DNA of 64,000 nt, taken from assembly GCA_025331125.1 (NCBI GenBank), contig JAOALB010000015.1, forward strand, positions 1 through 64,000, in the 5' to 3' direction. A program made the position numbers and the translations under genes. The notes below the pieces were generated by a model. It did not search any database and was not told the DNA's origin. It worked only from the letters and a program-made list of their open reading frames with translations. Positions 35,226 through 45,360 of this stretch are shown piece by piece. The stretch is from Mycogone perniciosa (taxonomy: Eukaryota > Ascomycota > Sordariomycetes > Hypocreales > Hypocreaceae). Positions within the stretch are counted from its first letter, which is position 1. Each line of letters begins with the position of its first letter.

Positions 35226-36420
35226 ATGCCCTATCTCTTAGAGCCACGACCCCGACCTTTGATACCGTCTTCAATACCACCACTAGCTAACACAGAAATG
35301 AACTTGTTGTTCCGAATCCTTCCATACGAGTTACGCCGCAAGATCCTATGCGACGCCTTCGGGAACCAGACTGTTCACATCGATCTCGACTACGACCACC
35401 CTGTGGCTCCCACTAAAGATCCGACGGAGTACCACGCAGGTCGCCATGCCCTTCGGCAATTCGAGTCATGGGCTACACCGTTTTTACACAGGACTTTGCA
35501 AAGGTATCACCTGCATATGATTAGGTGGAAGCCTAAGACGTGGCGTTGGTGGAACTCAGTTTTGTCATCGCTCTGTACGATCGGTGTTTAGTTGCGAGCC
35601 CTTGTTCGTGGATGAGGAACAATGGGGTGATCAGTGCAAGTTTAGAAAGACTGATCAGTGAGTATTGTGAGATGTTTGTGGGATGTGCGCTTGGGAAGTG
35701 TCGGACTGGCGTAATGGGCTGGTTGCGATCTTGTCGTCAGGGGGGTGAGTCATCTCTCTATGTGGCTCTGATGCATGATAACTCAACTAATAACTTTGGC
35801 GGGCTTGCGGAAAGTTAAGGAGAGGGCATCAACGTGTGTTCTCTACACGGCGAATACCTTCCATCTAGGCAGCAGTCGTGTAATTCTCAATCTGCCTAGA
35901 CTTCTGCCGCCGTCTCGGCTCTGCTGTTTCAAGAGCAGCGTCCGCGCGACTCACCCGCCGTCTTCCCGCATGTCCAGAGGCTGTACATCTCCCTCCATGG
36001 TAACCTCTTTGTTCTCAGCGACCCAAACCTAGGTGTGACAGCTCACAAGATGAGATAGATGTACAACGTGATTGAAGACCAGGTGCTCAGGTCGCTGGAT
36101 GTGATGATACGCAAGCTCTCGTGCCTGAAAATATGCATGGTAGCCATCCCTGGCTCATGTTACCCCGAGAGAAAGCTCCGCGCCATGTGTGACAGTGACA
36201 GTGACGGTGAAGGGGGTCAGGTCTTTGAGAGACAGTAGTTCACTTTGTATCACTTTGGAGAGGCTATGGCGGCGGCTGGAGGGATGTGAGTCGCCGATAG
36301 TCGGATATTGGCTTTGTCTTGGACATCGGGACTTGGGGCCCAAGTTGTGCGATATGGTGTGTTGGATGTCTATGGAAGAGGAGAGTGAGGAGGATCCAAT
36401 GGATTGTCTGCATGAGCACC
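35226..36420 (+). pseudogene. Decayed DUF7730/F-box-like protein gene
   Basis: Starts with an open frame containing LLFRILPYELRRKIL and TVHIDLDYDHP, typical of the fungal DUF7730 (F-box-like) family, and runs to RWWNSV. The same protein then continues in other frames: CHRSVRSVFSCEPLFVDEEQ from about 35563, CALGKC.TGVMGWLRSCRQ at about 35685-35745, a possible intron to about 35816, YTANTFHLGSSRVILNLPR at 35840-35900, then VFPHVQRLYISLHGNLFV in a third frame at about 35958-36015, followed by stops. The order is right but at least three frame changes and several stops are needed, so it is a pseudogene rather than a multi-intron gene. Members of this family are numerous and of unknown function. 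Confidence 0.75.
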
Positions 36421-37103
36421 GCCACTCACACCGTGGTGAGTGATACAACAGTGTCAAAGCGCGGTTTCGTATATGTACATGGCCGTAGAAATACACCCTC
36501 TCTGTTTTCTCTCTTTCTCTTTTTTTCTTGTTGACGATGCACAAGAGGCGTGATGGTGCGAGATGCCGCAGGCAGCCAGCTGTGAGTGATTGACGTGGCC
36601 TGGTCACAACAGCGCTCAACAAAACTAACCTTGGTTGTTGTTGCACTGGGGATTATCGTGATGCGCAGGCCGAGACAGGCGCTTGTGGGACAGACTCGGG
36701 ATAAATCATACTTGATGCAAGGTAAACTAATCGGATTGCAGAGATCGTGGGAGTAACCCATTGAGTAGAGTAGCCTTTGATTGCAGCACAGTGCGGAGTA
36801 TATATGTACGATGAATGGTAAATGATAAATCCGGCCAAACTTATTGTGGCATTTGTCCCAATTTTCTCCACAATCCGAGCTAATTTCTTCCACTCTCAAT
36901 GCTAAGAGCGGTAAGTGGGCCAAAAAGTCACAATACGCTTGCTTGCTTGTCCAGGGTTTATTGAGTTTTACTGTGCGAAGTGAACGACACTTACGGAGTA
37001 GTATACTTCGTACATCCTCATAATATTTAACCACCCAAGTTTCCTCATCCAACCTCTTCGAGCGCACTCCTGACATTCCTGGCAACATCTTTTATCCCAC
37101 AAA
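36421..37103. other. Intergenic region upstream of the kinase-like gene
   Basis: No gene recognised. TACTCCGTA- and TACTTCGTA-type motifs occur at 36992 and 37004, about 100 bp before the next start codon. Confidence 0.5.
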
Positions 37104-38180
37104 ATGGATTTCGAATATGAAAACGAATGGGAGCCTCTTCCAGACCCCGAGAAACCTGCATTCCCATACGACAGGAAGCTCATTCTCTCCATTCGGCGTC
37201 ATGTCCCACCCCAGCCTTTTGGCGCAGACCATTTTAGGGATGCATATCGCAAAATAGGCGATCGAGACACCATTGAAGAGACCACCCAGAGCCAATGGTG
37301 TCTTCAAAACCCCGTCGTGGATACGCCAGCTTGCCCGGAGGAAGAGTTAACTAAACTTCACATTGTCGACCAGCTGGTTTGTCAAGACGGACGCGGCGCC
37401 CAGCTCGTGCGTTGCCGTTGCCGCTTGAAAGGACAGCGCAAGGATCTGATCTGCGTGGCAAAGATCTATGACCCTCTTTATTACGAATACCCACACGATG
37501 TGACATGGGACGCAGACCATGACTACAGCCGTGAGGCTGCGGTATACGAGCAGTTGGACCGTGCCGGAGTAGACGGCAAGTTTGCTCCCAGGTACTACGG
37601 ATCCTGGACTTTCGACATGCCCGCTGGTGGAGGAAATGGCAAACTCCGGCCAGTGCGCATGACCCTTGTTGAATGGATTGATGGCATTGCGATGCAGTCT
37701 CTGATATCGAAGCACCGTGTTAACATCTTGAATTTCCAACAACGGCGCGACATCATGGCGCAAGCGATGGACGCTGAGTTGCAGCTCTTGAAATACGGGG
37801 TGTACCATAGGGACTTCGCCCCAAGAAACATCATTCTGGCCGGATCGGAATCGGACATCAAGAACAAAAAGCCCAAGGTTTGGCTGATCGACTTCAACAT
37901 ATCTGCCGTTTTCAGTCAGCCAAATTGCATTCATGTCACCCCCGACAAACTCCCCCCTGATGGTGGTCGGTATCTAGACTGGGGCACGTCCATGATCGAA
38001 TTCCAACGTTGGCTGCCTGAACTCTTTCAAGAGAATAATGGTGCTTTCCAGTTGCAGCTGGGAGACCGGTGGGAACAACCCCCAAACGTCGTTGTGCCTA
38101 CGGGGGTGTTGAAAAACATAGCAAATGCCCCTAAGCAGCCTGCTGAGCGTGCCTCCAAAAAGCGCTTGCATCGACCATGA
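37104..38180 (+). CDS. Fungal-specific protein-kinase-like protein
   Basis: A single exon of 358 residues. It has kinase-fold landmarks: CVAKIYDP with the probable ATP-binding Lys 120, EAAVYEQL as an alpha-C-type Glu, the catalytic loop YHRDFAPRNII (His 235, Asp 237) and WLIDFNIS with Asp 263. The DFG motif is therefore DFN. There is no clear glycine-rich loop and no APE segment, and the C-lobe is short. These traits resemble small fungal kinase-like or aminoglycoside phosphotransferase-like proteins that expand in accessory regions. The substrate is unknown. Neighbours are pseudogenes and an orphan gene, so no pathway is suggested. The ATG lies in AAAATGG context with no earlier in-frame start. 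Confidence 0.8.
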   Translation: MDFEYENEWEPLPDPEKPAFPYDRKLILSIRRHVPPQPFGADHFRDAYRKIGDRDTIEETTQSQWCLQNPVVDTPACPEEELTKLHIVDQLVCQDGRGAQLVRCRCRLKGQRKDLICVAKIYDPLYYEYPHDVTWDADHDYSREAAVYEQLDRAGVDGKFAPRYYGSWTFDMPAGGGNGKLRPVRMTLVEWIDGIAMQSLISKHRVNILNFQQRRDIMAQAMDAELQLLKYGVYHRDFAPRNIILAGSESDIKNKKPKVWLIDFNISAVFSQPNCIHVTPDKLPPDGGRYLDWGTSMIEFQRWLPELFQENNGAFQLQLGDRWEQPPNVVVPTGVLKNIANAPKQPAERASKKRLHRP

Positions 38181-39530
38181 GGGAGGGGAACCCGGTAACA
38201 CCACCCTTCATCATCTCCACATTGATTTGCCAACTACTCTCGTAGCAGGACCTTTGTTGCCGCCGTCACCATGTCGAGATGAGAGCTTTTCGGGGTTTGT
38301 CCAGTGGTGGAAGAAGTCCATCCGGAATGGTGCCAGATAGCAGAGGCAAAACCAATCAATATATTGTGGGATGTTCTTGGTTCTGATTCGGAAAACTTGA
38401 TTGTGTTTGCAGTCAAGATTTTCACAACGTGTGCCCATCTCCTGAACAATCTAAGCAGTCTTTACGAATGCATCTGAATGTTGTGATGTTACGTGGCCGT
38501 CATGCTGGCAAGACTCCTTGCCAATTTCGTAATGAATCTCAAGTATTCTCAGGGGCTTGGATCTAGTGTAGTGGAAGTCGTACTTAGGAAGGGAAAGGCC
38601 TCATTCATTTCCAAAGGATTGGGTTACAGAATGGACGATATCAATAGGTAGGTGAACAAGTGAATCACATAAGTAGAGGTACAACTCTCCAAATGGGCAA
38701 AATACCTCACAAATATTCCGTGAATTATTAGGGTTTAGTCTAAACTGCTTTCACGAATTGGTCTTCTTGTTGTCTTTGGGACAATGTTTTCTGCTCGCTC
38801 GAATGACATCCTCATCGTCGACATCCCCCTTTGACCGAGACTCGCTTACGGGATGATTTCGTTGGTCTTCCATATCATGCTCGGTCAAGTGACTTCCCGA
38901 GCAAAACGCAGCGCTATAGTGCTTATGATAGTATATAGTGATACGGCATACTAGCAAGATGGCTTTACGGCTACGGATAGCTTCCACACCGATTGGCAAG
39001 CCGCCGCATCTCATGGAGCCAGCCGGCATCTTGCCAGATCTTGGCCTCTTTCTGTGACACCTCGTTTATTGATGAATGGCGGTGCGTCGATATGGCGCAA
39101 AGGTGCTACTTCAACAGTTTAGACCACATGTATATAACCGCAGACTTAGTATTGCAGGTCAGTTTCCGGTGAATGTGATGAAAATCGCGCTCCACTTTGT
39201 ACAACTGTGTCAACGTGCTGTACTTCATAGCGGCTCTACTGAAGCTTGGACTGTGGCCTCGAAATTATGGCTTATTGAGGACGAGGACAATGTTGGGTTT
39301 CCGACGGGCTCATACGCGGCAAAGCATTACCGTGTCTGCAACTGTTTTCGTCATGCATTTGTGAAACCCAAGAGTTAATTCCGACTCCACGTACGCGTGA
39401 AAGGTCGGTCTCTGAACGATGTGTTGAGGCCATGCAGTATAAGAGCAAGTTCAACCGTCTTCAATGCCAAAGTCTTCACACTCCAAACCAGCTTCCTTCA
39501 AACCACACCCAACCCATCTGTCACGCCCAA
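38181..39530. other. 1.35-kb intergenic region
   Basis: Small frames (38751-39029 minus, 39076-39378 plus) show no recognisable motif, and I do not support them as genes. Composition is AT-rich and fairly even. It belongs to the accessory-looking stretch between 35 and 42 kb. Confidence 0.5.
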
Positions 39531-40364
39531 ATGACGAACCTCTTTGATTCGTTTGACAACCCAATTCCACCGGGAAAACTCCGCCATAACCAATCAAGTC
39601 CAACAGCATCGGAGTCCGGGACCAAGACAGGTAAGGCGAACGCACCGTTATTCGCCATCAAGGTTGAGTATGAGGAAGCCTGGAGGCCGTTCGCAGACAG
39701 GGCTCTTCAGAACCCAAGTGTTCGTCAACATTTGGAAAAGCACTACCTCCCCTTGTGGGAGGACTCGCGGGCATTGATGAGCGAGGGTGACGTCGTCAGT
39801 GCCGCAGCTCTCCAACTCATTCACTCGGTCGACGTGGCACTTTGTGCTCTCTACCCAAAGAGACTCAAGGCCTATAATGAGGATACTGTTAATAATGTCC
39901 GCGCCGACAAGACTTGGACCGATCGGGATTTGAAGGGTAAATCTTCACGCTTCGCTGTTCTTGACTACAAAAAGGTGCAAGTCATTCGACGTTACGAATT
40001 CAACAACACGGTCAAACCTCGCGATCATCAGTCCCAGAGCCCGCTCTCCGCTTTCAAGGCCAACGCTGGGGTTTTGACCAAACAAGCTGTCAACTATGCC
40101 GATTCCTATAAAACGAAGTACGTCGCCCTATTTGACTGGGACACCTTGATACTCTTCTATTTCAGAGATCTGGAGGGTGTTGTTGGTGGAGACGCTTGTT
40201 GCATGACGATGATTGTCGACAAATCAAAGATGAGAAAGGCGTTGCTTGGGTTTCTCGTCCGAGCCCACGAAGAGGTTGTGGAGCGTGTCCAAATTTTACC
40301 TCCGTTTCCGCAAAAACCACCCAGCGACCAAACGACGATCAGGCGTTCACAGAGGAGCCGCTAA
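39531..40364 (+). CDS. Orphan protein of a duplicated family, function unknown
   Basis: A single exon of 277 residues starting at ATG 39531; an upstream in-frame start at 39432 would add 33 residues. I recognise no domain. The first 35 residues are polar (NPIPPGKLRHNQ), followed by an alpha-helical-looking region (EEAWRPFADRALQNPSVRQH, ALQLIHSVDVALCALYPKRL). Residues 160-250 look more beta-like, with KYVALFDWDTLILFYFRDLEG and CCMTMIVDKSKMRKALLGFL, the pattern of a host or fungal protein with a globular C-terminal domain. The end is basic. No signal peptide or membrane segment. A mutated paralogue lies at 10810-11212 in inverted orientation, 28 kb away, so the family has duplicated recently. 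A 19-bp tandem repeat begins 56 bp after the stop. Confidence 0.75.
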   Translation: MTNLFDSFDNPIPPGKLRHNQSSPTASESGTKTGKANAPLFAIKVEYEEAWRPFADRALQNPSVRQHLEKHYLPLWEDSRALMSEGDVVSAAALQLIHSVDVALCALYPKRLKAYNEDTVNNVRADKTWTDRDLKGKSSRFAVLDYKKVQVIRRYEFNNTVKPRDHQSQSPLSAFKANAGVLTKQAVNYADSYKTKYVALFDWDTLILFYFRDLEGVVGGDACCMTMIVDKSKMRKALLGFLVRAHEEVVERVQILPPFPQKPPSDQTTIRRSQRSR

Positions 40365-40420
40365 GGGACCCAGGTGAGGGCGAAACGACACATATGTTGA
40401 TGAGAATCTTTCGGAAACTT

Positions 40421-40496
40421 GGGCAACATGGGGGAATATGGGCAACATGGGGGAATATGGGCAGTATGGGGAGATATGTGCAGTATGGGCAATATT
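40421..40496. repeat. Four 19-bp tandem repeats
   Basis: Units start at 40421, 40440, 40459 and 40478. The first two are identical (GGGCAACATGGGGGAATAT); the third and fourth differ at several positions. They are G-rich on the plus strand and lie just after the orphan gene stop codon, so they would fall in its 3' UTR. Confidence 0.9.
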
Positions 40497-40599
40497 GTGT
40501 TGCTTTGGGACCTCGTCATGTAGCCAGAAGCCTAGATAGAAACAAAATGAGGATTTGCGCCTGGGAATGTCAAGAACAGGTCTTGCTCACCCCCATCCC

Positions 40600-41116
40600 C
40601 TAATGATCCACCGCGGTAGGTGTCTCCTTTGAAGATCCCACCCAACATGAAATCGAGCCCGCTGCCGCGACAATTGTAAAGTCTGCTTCTTCATATATAG
40701 TTGTCATTCTAGAAATGAGGCAACCTTTTTCTATCGGATCAGACAGTCGATCAACCCATAAATATCGCAAGCCCAATTCCTGTATGAACTGCGACGGCAT
40801 CTGCGACAGCCTTTAACCAATCTACCAAGTCCTCTGAACGTTGACCCCAGAAGTAAATGAGAGCGGCATAGGTGATGCCCCATGGGATGTAAGTCACAGA
40901 CGGGAGATCCATCGCGTAATCAATCACTAGAAATCCCTGCGAGACCGGTAGTTGAGAATTCTGTCGTTTACAAGCACCACCGTGATGAGTCCGGCAGAAA
41001 GATATACATTCTCGCAAGGTAGAAAAGTCAGCTTCATCGCAAAGCTCCCGCAGCCGAAGCAGCCGTGGAGGTTCATCATCGGACTCGTCAGGTCGCAAGC
41101 GATAGATGGATCCCAC
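40600..41116 (-). pseudogene. Frameshifted HET-domain (heterokaryon incompatibility) fragment
   Basis: On the minus strand, YAALIYFWGQRSEDLVDW (from about 40870) matches the first HET block. After one frame change near 40800 the second block follows: FIQELGLRYLWVDRLSDP and then MTTIYEEADFTIVAAAGS, which match the core L..RYLWVD.LCI...IY..A..TI.A signature. The usual Cys-Ile after VDRL is lost, and the frame ends soon after. Upstream (41117-41290) the frame has a stop at an otherwise open, lysine/arginine-rich stretch that may be the original N-terminus. HET proteins trigger cell death after fusion of unlike hyphae; this copy is too short and shifted to work. Confidence 0.85.
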
Positions 41117-42126
41117 GGCTGGAATGTCTCTTTCTAGCCAATGCTCCTCATGGCTGACTTGTAGAAATCATGGGCTTCAATGAAGCTTTTGTCGAGATCG
41201 AGCAGTTGGCATTGCTCGCATGATTTTGACGACCTTTGAACAACTCTTCGACGCTTGTTTCCGCCTTTCTTGTGGGTGCTGAGGGCTAAATCAAAGCCCT
41301 CTTCACTTTAAGGCCTTTTATGATCCATGGTGCAATAAATGGAATATCAAATTATGATTTGGAGAGTAACACTTTAAAAATAATAAGAGTATTCTCAAAA
41401 ACAATTCATGATCCCACCACCAAATCATTTGTAAGTAAGGCAACCTGGTCAGCCCCACAGGCTTGAATAATGCATCACATACTTCGTAGTCAGCTTCCAT
41501 TGGGCCGGGCCTAGCTGCGGCAGACGTGGGTTGGATCATTCTATGATAATCGCCTTTAGGGATTTCTGACTATCCTTCGGGTTGGAGTGAGATGTTGCGC
41601 AATCTTTCACCAGGATATGCCTAAACTAGAACAGTGTTGGATGGCAATAGTCCTACGTTTCCCTGTGCACATGTGCAACAAGAGCCCTGCTTTATTTAAT
41701 CCATCGAATGGACTAATACTCGGGCTTTTAACGTCTCTTTGTAAGTATTCTAGCTCAAAATAGGGTAAGTTTGAGACAGGGATGTTGACGATTCGTCTCC
41801 CAACCGCAGGCAAGCTCAAACACTATAAGATTCTGATTGGCGCGTCTAAATCCAGGATTGCAGGATACTAAAGGCCGCGAGATAAACTCCGGCGGATAAT
41901 CTGTACGATTTGTTTAGGCCAAAATATGCGCCCCAATGGCGGCATGCAATCTATGTATGGCGGGGGCGTTGGGAGGGGGGGTTTTGGATGAATATATATT
42001 GAGGCGACGATTTGACTCTTCAACGAACCTCAATCTTTGCAACATAAATTTGTTTCCGAAACCCGACTTGGAGAAAAACCCCTTTGCTGTACTCCGTAGT
42101 TCTCACTCATATCTAGGTCATACAAA
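41117..42126. other. Intergenic region upstream of the SDR gene
   Basis: The first 170 bases may be the decayed 5' end of the HET relic. The rest shows no gene. A TACTCCGTA motif sits at 42090, only 37 bp before the SDR start. Confidence 0.5.
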
Positions 42127-43101
42127 ATGGCGGCTTCACGACCCTACGAACACAAGCTTGGAATCGTCACTGGAGGCTCACGAGGTCAGCTTCTATCACA
42201 CCTATACATGATAGCCCTCACGGCAACTAACTCACCGATCACTACAGGTATCGGTGCTGCCGTGGCAAGACGACTTGCTGCCAAAGGATGCAATCTCCTC
42301 CTGGCCTTCACTTCAGAATCGTCCAAGCAGACAACCCAGCAAATCTGCCAGGAACTCTCATCCGCTCACAACATACACTGCCAGTCAGTTCAAGCCGATC
42401 TCGCCAACGCCACAGACGCAGCACCCACGATCGTAGAGGCAGCCAAGGCCTTCTTCCGCAGCTACAGCCCAAATGGAGCATTCCAGATTGACATTCTCAT
42501 TAACAATGCCGGCGTGTCGTCCAACCAGACCCTGAACGACCCCAAAAGGGGTGCCATCACCGAAGCTGAATTCACCCGCGTCTACGCAGTCAATGTCCTG
42601 GCGCCTCTCCTCCTCACGCAGGCCGTAGCGCCATATCTCCCCAACGACCGCTCCGGCCGCATCGTCAACGTCTCCAGCGTCTCCTCATCTATTGGCTACC
42701 TCGGCCAATCCGTGTATGCAGGCAGCAAAGCCGCGCTAGAGGCCATGACGCGGACCTGGAGCCGGGAACTGGCGGGACGGGCAACAGTCAATGCAGTCAA
42801 CCCAGGTCCAGCGTGGGGCGACATGTACGCAGAGGTGGGAGAGTCGTTTTGGAAGATTAACCAACCGTATGTGGATGCAGCGCCGTTGGCGGCGTATGAT
42901 GGCGAGGAGGATGTGTTGGCGATGGCGGGAAGTGATGCGGCGAGATTTGATAAGATTGTGAGGGAGTCGATGGGAGGGAGGAGGCCGGGATTTACGAGCG
43001 AGATTGCCGGGTCGATTGATATGTTGTGTTCATACGAGAGCGGGTGGACAACAGGGAGTGTTATTTGTGCGAATGGTGGAATGAAGATGTCGTTGGCATA
43101 G
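42127..43101 (+). CDS. Short-chain dehydrogenase/reductase
   Basis: Exons 42127-42184 and 42248-43101 give 303 residues. The Rossmann dinucleotide motif TGGSRGIG is split by the intron. NNAG is present, and the catalytic motif YAGSK supplies Tyr 176 and Lys 180, with Ser in the NVSSVSSS strand. The C-terminal GSVICANGGM is the usual SDR end. It is a classical NAD(P)(H) oxidoreductase of the 3-oxoacyl-ACP reductase-like group; the substrate cannot be told from sequence. The 63-nt intron is in frame and stop-free, so reading through it would wrongly insert 21 residues into the nucleotide-binding loop. No biosynthetic cluster surrounds it. Confidence 0.9.
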   Translation: MAASRPYEHKLGIVTGGSRGQLLSHLYMIALTATNSPITTGIGAAVARRLAAKGCNLLLAFTSESSKQTTQQICQELSSAHNIHCQSVQADLANATDAAPTIVEAAKAFFRSYSPNGAFQIDILINNAGVSSNQTLNDPKRGAITEAEFTRVYAVNVLAPLLLTQAVAPYLPNDRSGRIVNVSSVSSSIGYLGQSVYAGSKAALEAMTRTWSRELAGRATVNAVNPGPAWGDMYAEVGESFWKINQPYVDAAPLAAYDGEEDVLAMAGSDAARFDKIVRESMGGRRPGFTSEIAGSIDMLCSYESGWTTGSVICANGGMKMSLA

Positions 43102-43626
43102 AATGATTACTGAGGCTGAGTAGCATCATCATTGTCAGCATTCCCACATCAGCCACATTAGGTACCATTGCTAACATCATACATACTATGTAGTACTCGT
43201 ACTACTACTCCATAACACGGAATCATTTCTCCTTCAAGATAAGCGACTTCTCTCTACCTACCGCATCTGGGTAGCATCCTCAAAGACGGCAAAATCGTGC
43301 CCCTCATTGCTCAACTGATTGGCCCCTCCGAATGCTCCAAATGCCCCGCAACTCCAAAAGGCGCCCGAGCCGATGACGCAGCCGGCAATGATGATACGTA
43401 TGTAGATAGAGAGGATCGTTTTGTCTGCCGCGTGTTTGATATGTGGATAAGAGCTTTGCGAGGCACAAATTGTATTTCAACTCCATCAGTGACCCTTCGG
43501 CGGGCATTCCTCTCTACGCTTAAGCCTGACTTGCACTTACACCAACTTCCCCGCAACACAACACCTCGAGAATTTTCCACAGCTTCAACATCCGCACTCA
43601 AAGTCACATCCCCAAACATCGCAGCC
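43102..43626. other. Intergenic region upstream of the DUF3632 gene
   Basis: It contains an open frame continuous with the downstream gene (from 43297), which could encode an N-terminal extension; otherwise nothing is recognised. TAC/GTA-rich DNA lies at about 43185-43215. Confidence 0.45.
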
Positions 43627-44491
43627 ATGGCCGCTCCCTCAATCGACATCCGCTCCCTCATCATCGGCGACTTCAACCAAAAAGTCCAGACCAAACTAGC
43701 CGACGTCTTGGACCCCGCCATCAACAACGGGGCTTCCGCCGAAACCACCGCCAGCGAAATCGACAAGCTCTTTACGGGCAACGAAGACGCAGAGGAGTTC
43801 CTCTGGCCGCTGTGGGGGTTTTTTGTCGATGTCGTGAAAAGGATTCCTCACGATGATGCGCGCCTGCAGGTCCTTGCCTCAGTTGTGGAGCAGCTCAAGG
43901 CCAAGCCCCGGCAGAACGTGGAGATTTGGGGCAGCTCCCTCAGCGTCTGGGCTGATTTGCCCTTGCTTGGAGCTGTCATGAGGGAATCGTGGAATGGTAG
44001 GTCTAATACATCCCACGCAGCTTCATGAATGATATTTTTGTCTGACACTTTCGCCTACAGGCATACCCGAGGCTGATGGACCAGACACCGCCGTCCCGGA
44101 GTGGGCATCCCTCAACTCCTTCGCCGCACGGCTTGTCGGCTCCTCTGTTCAACCATGGAACAACTTTGCCCTCTGGGAACTTCGAGATGGCCTTGAGGAG
44201 CCGCTTTCGTCCCCTAGGTTAAAGGATATGTATCTGACGACGGCATCCGAGTGGATCATCCACGCTGGCAAGGTCTTGTATGAGGAGGGACGCAAGGAGG
44301 TGCAACTAGATGACGCGGATGAAAGATCACTGAGGCCCGGAGAGCTGTTCTCGGGTAAGCCTGGGTTCAGTGCGGAGCGATGGAAGTTCTGGGGGAAGAG
44401 ATTGGAGGAGCTGAAGGCAGAAGCGGGAAGCGAAGATGTGAAGAGAAGAACGGAGAAGGCCTTGGAGGTGATGAAGAGCCTAGAGGGTTGA
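43627..44491 (+). CDS. DUF3632 family protein
   Basis: Exons 43627-43996 and 44061-44491 give 266 residues. The pattern W.LW..FVDVVKRIPHDDARLQVLASVVEQLK followed by WADLPLLG and, in exon 2, W.SLNSFAARL and WELRDGLE is typical of the fungal DUF3632 family, whose role is unknown. The chosen ATG has a strong context (GCAGCCATGGCC). The frame is open further upstream to 43297 and includes a second possible start whose first 55 residues are rich in Arg, Ser and Thr, like a mitochondrial presequence; transcript data would decide. No membrane segment is seen. Confidence 0.8.
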
Positions 44492-44702
44492 ACCAGAACA
44501 GAGAAACCTTGAAATTACTCTACAAGAAAATCAAAAGGTCCAGTCTGATCAGAAAAGGGAAAATCGCGATATCCTCTGTCGAACCGTCATCTTTCTCGTA
44601 TTCAACAGCAAGAGGACTGTCGCCTGTCATATGCCATCCCAAAACTCCAGTACGCCTATATGCCCCTTGATGTCTTCCTCGCCAAGTGTTTCATAATTCC
44701 TT

Positions 44703-45360
44703 TTATGCATACATCATATCTCCATCCTCCTCCTCGTCATCCTCTACCACCAGTATCGCCTTCTTCTTGTTCATCTCCTCGCGACACATCGGACATGTTC
44801 CCTTACTGCGCAACCACGGCCCAACACACTCAAGATCGAACTGATGCCGTCCCTTACACGGCAACTCCACAACAAGGCAATACTCATCCTCCAGATACGG
44901 CACCTTGCAGATGGCGCAGTCATCCTCCTTATCCAGCTTCTTTCTATTCACTCTATCCAGCGCGTCCACAAACTCCTGGCTCACACCCCGCAGCGTCGTC
45001 GGCGGGTCATGGATGTCATCCTCCAGCGAGGTAATCAGCCTCTCCAGAAACTCGCGGTTGTCGGCCGTGGGCGCTGTGCTGTACAGCGTCTGGAGCTGGT
45101 CCTGCAGCAGGCGGAACAGCGCGGCCGTGTCGACGGGCGTGGGCGTCGCGTGAGGATTGTGGTGAGGCGTTTGCGTGCCGGAGGGCTCGCTGATTTGGTT
45201 AAGGAGGGAGAAGAAGGAGGCCATGTCGACACGGCGGGTCGAGCGACGCGGCTCGGTGAATTTGACATTGTGTTCGACTGCGCAAAGACGGCGTGAGCTT
45301 CCATTCTGCTAAGCACCCCAGCAACGTGTGATGGATCATACCTTCGTACGGAGTAGCCAT
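44703..45360 (-). CDS. RING-type zinc finger protein, likely E3 ubiquitin ligase
   Basis: A 19-nt first exon (45360-45342) encodes MATPYE. It joins 45277-44703 to give 197 residues. The RING lies at about 130-175: CAIC, then LPC, RHQFDLEC and CPMC. The position of the second His in a RING-H2 finger is Asp (HQFD), a change that can still bind zinc, as in Rbx1. The C-terminus is a run of acidic residues. A RING finger of this kind usually passes ubiquitin from an E2 to a substrate; no substrate is evident. Without the micro-exon the frame would start at the internal Met at 45224; the micro-exon has good GTATGA/GCGCAG borders and gives VEHNVKFTE, a likely N-terminus. Confidence 0.82.

Noticed and set aside
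38751..39378. Two small frames (92 codons minus, 100 codons plus)
   Set aside because: No motif or conserved context; left as intergenic.
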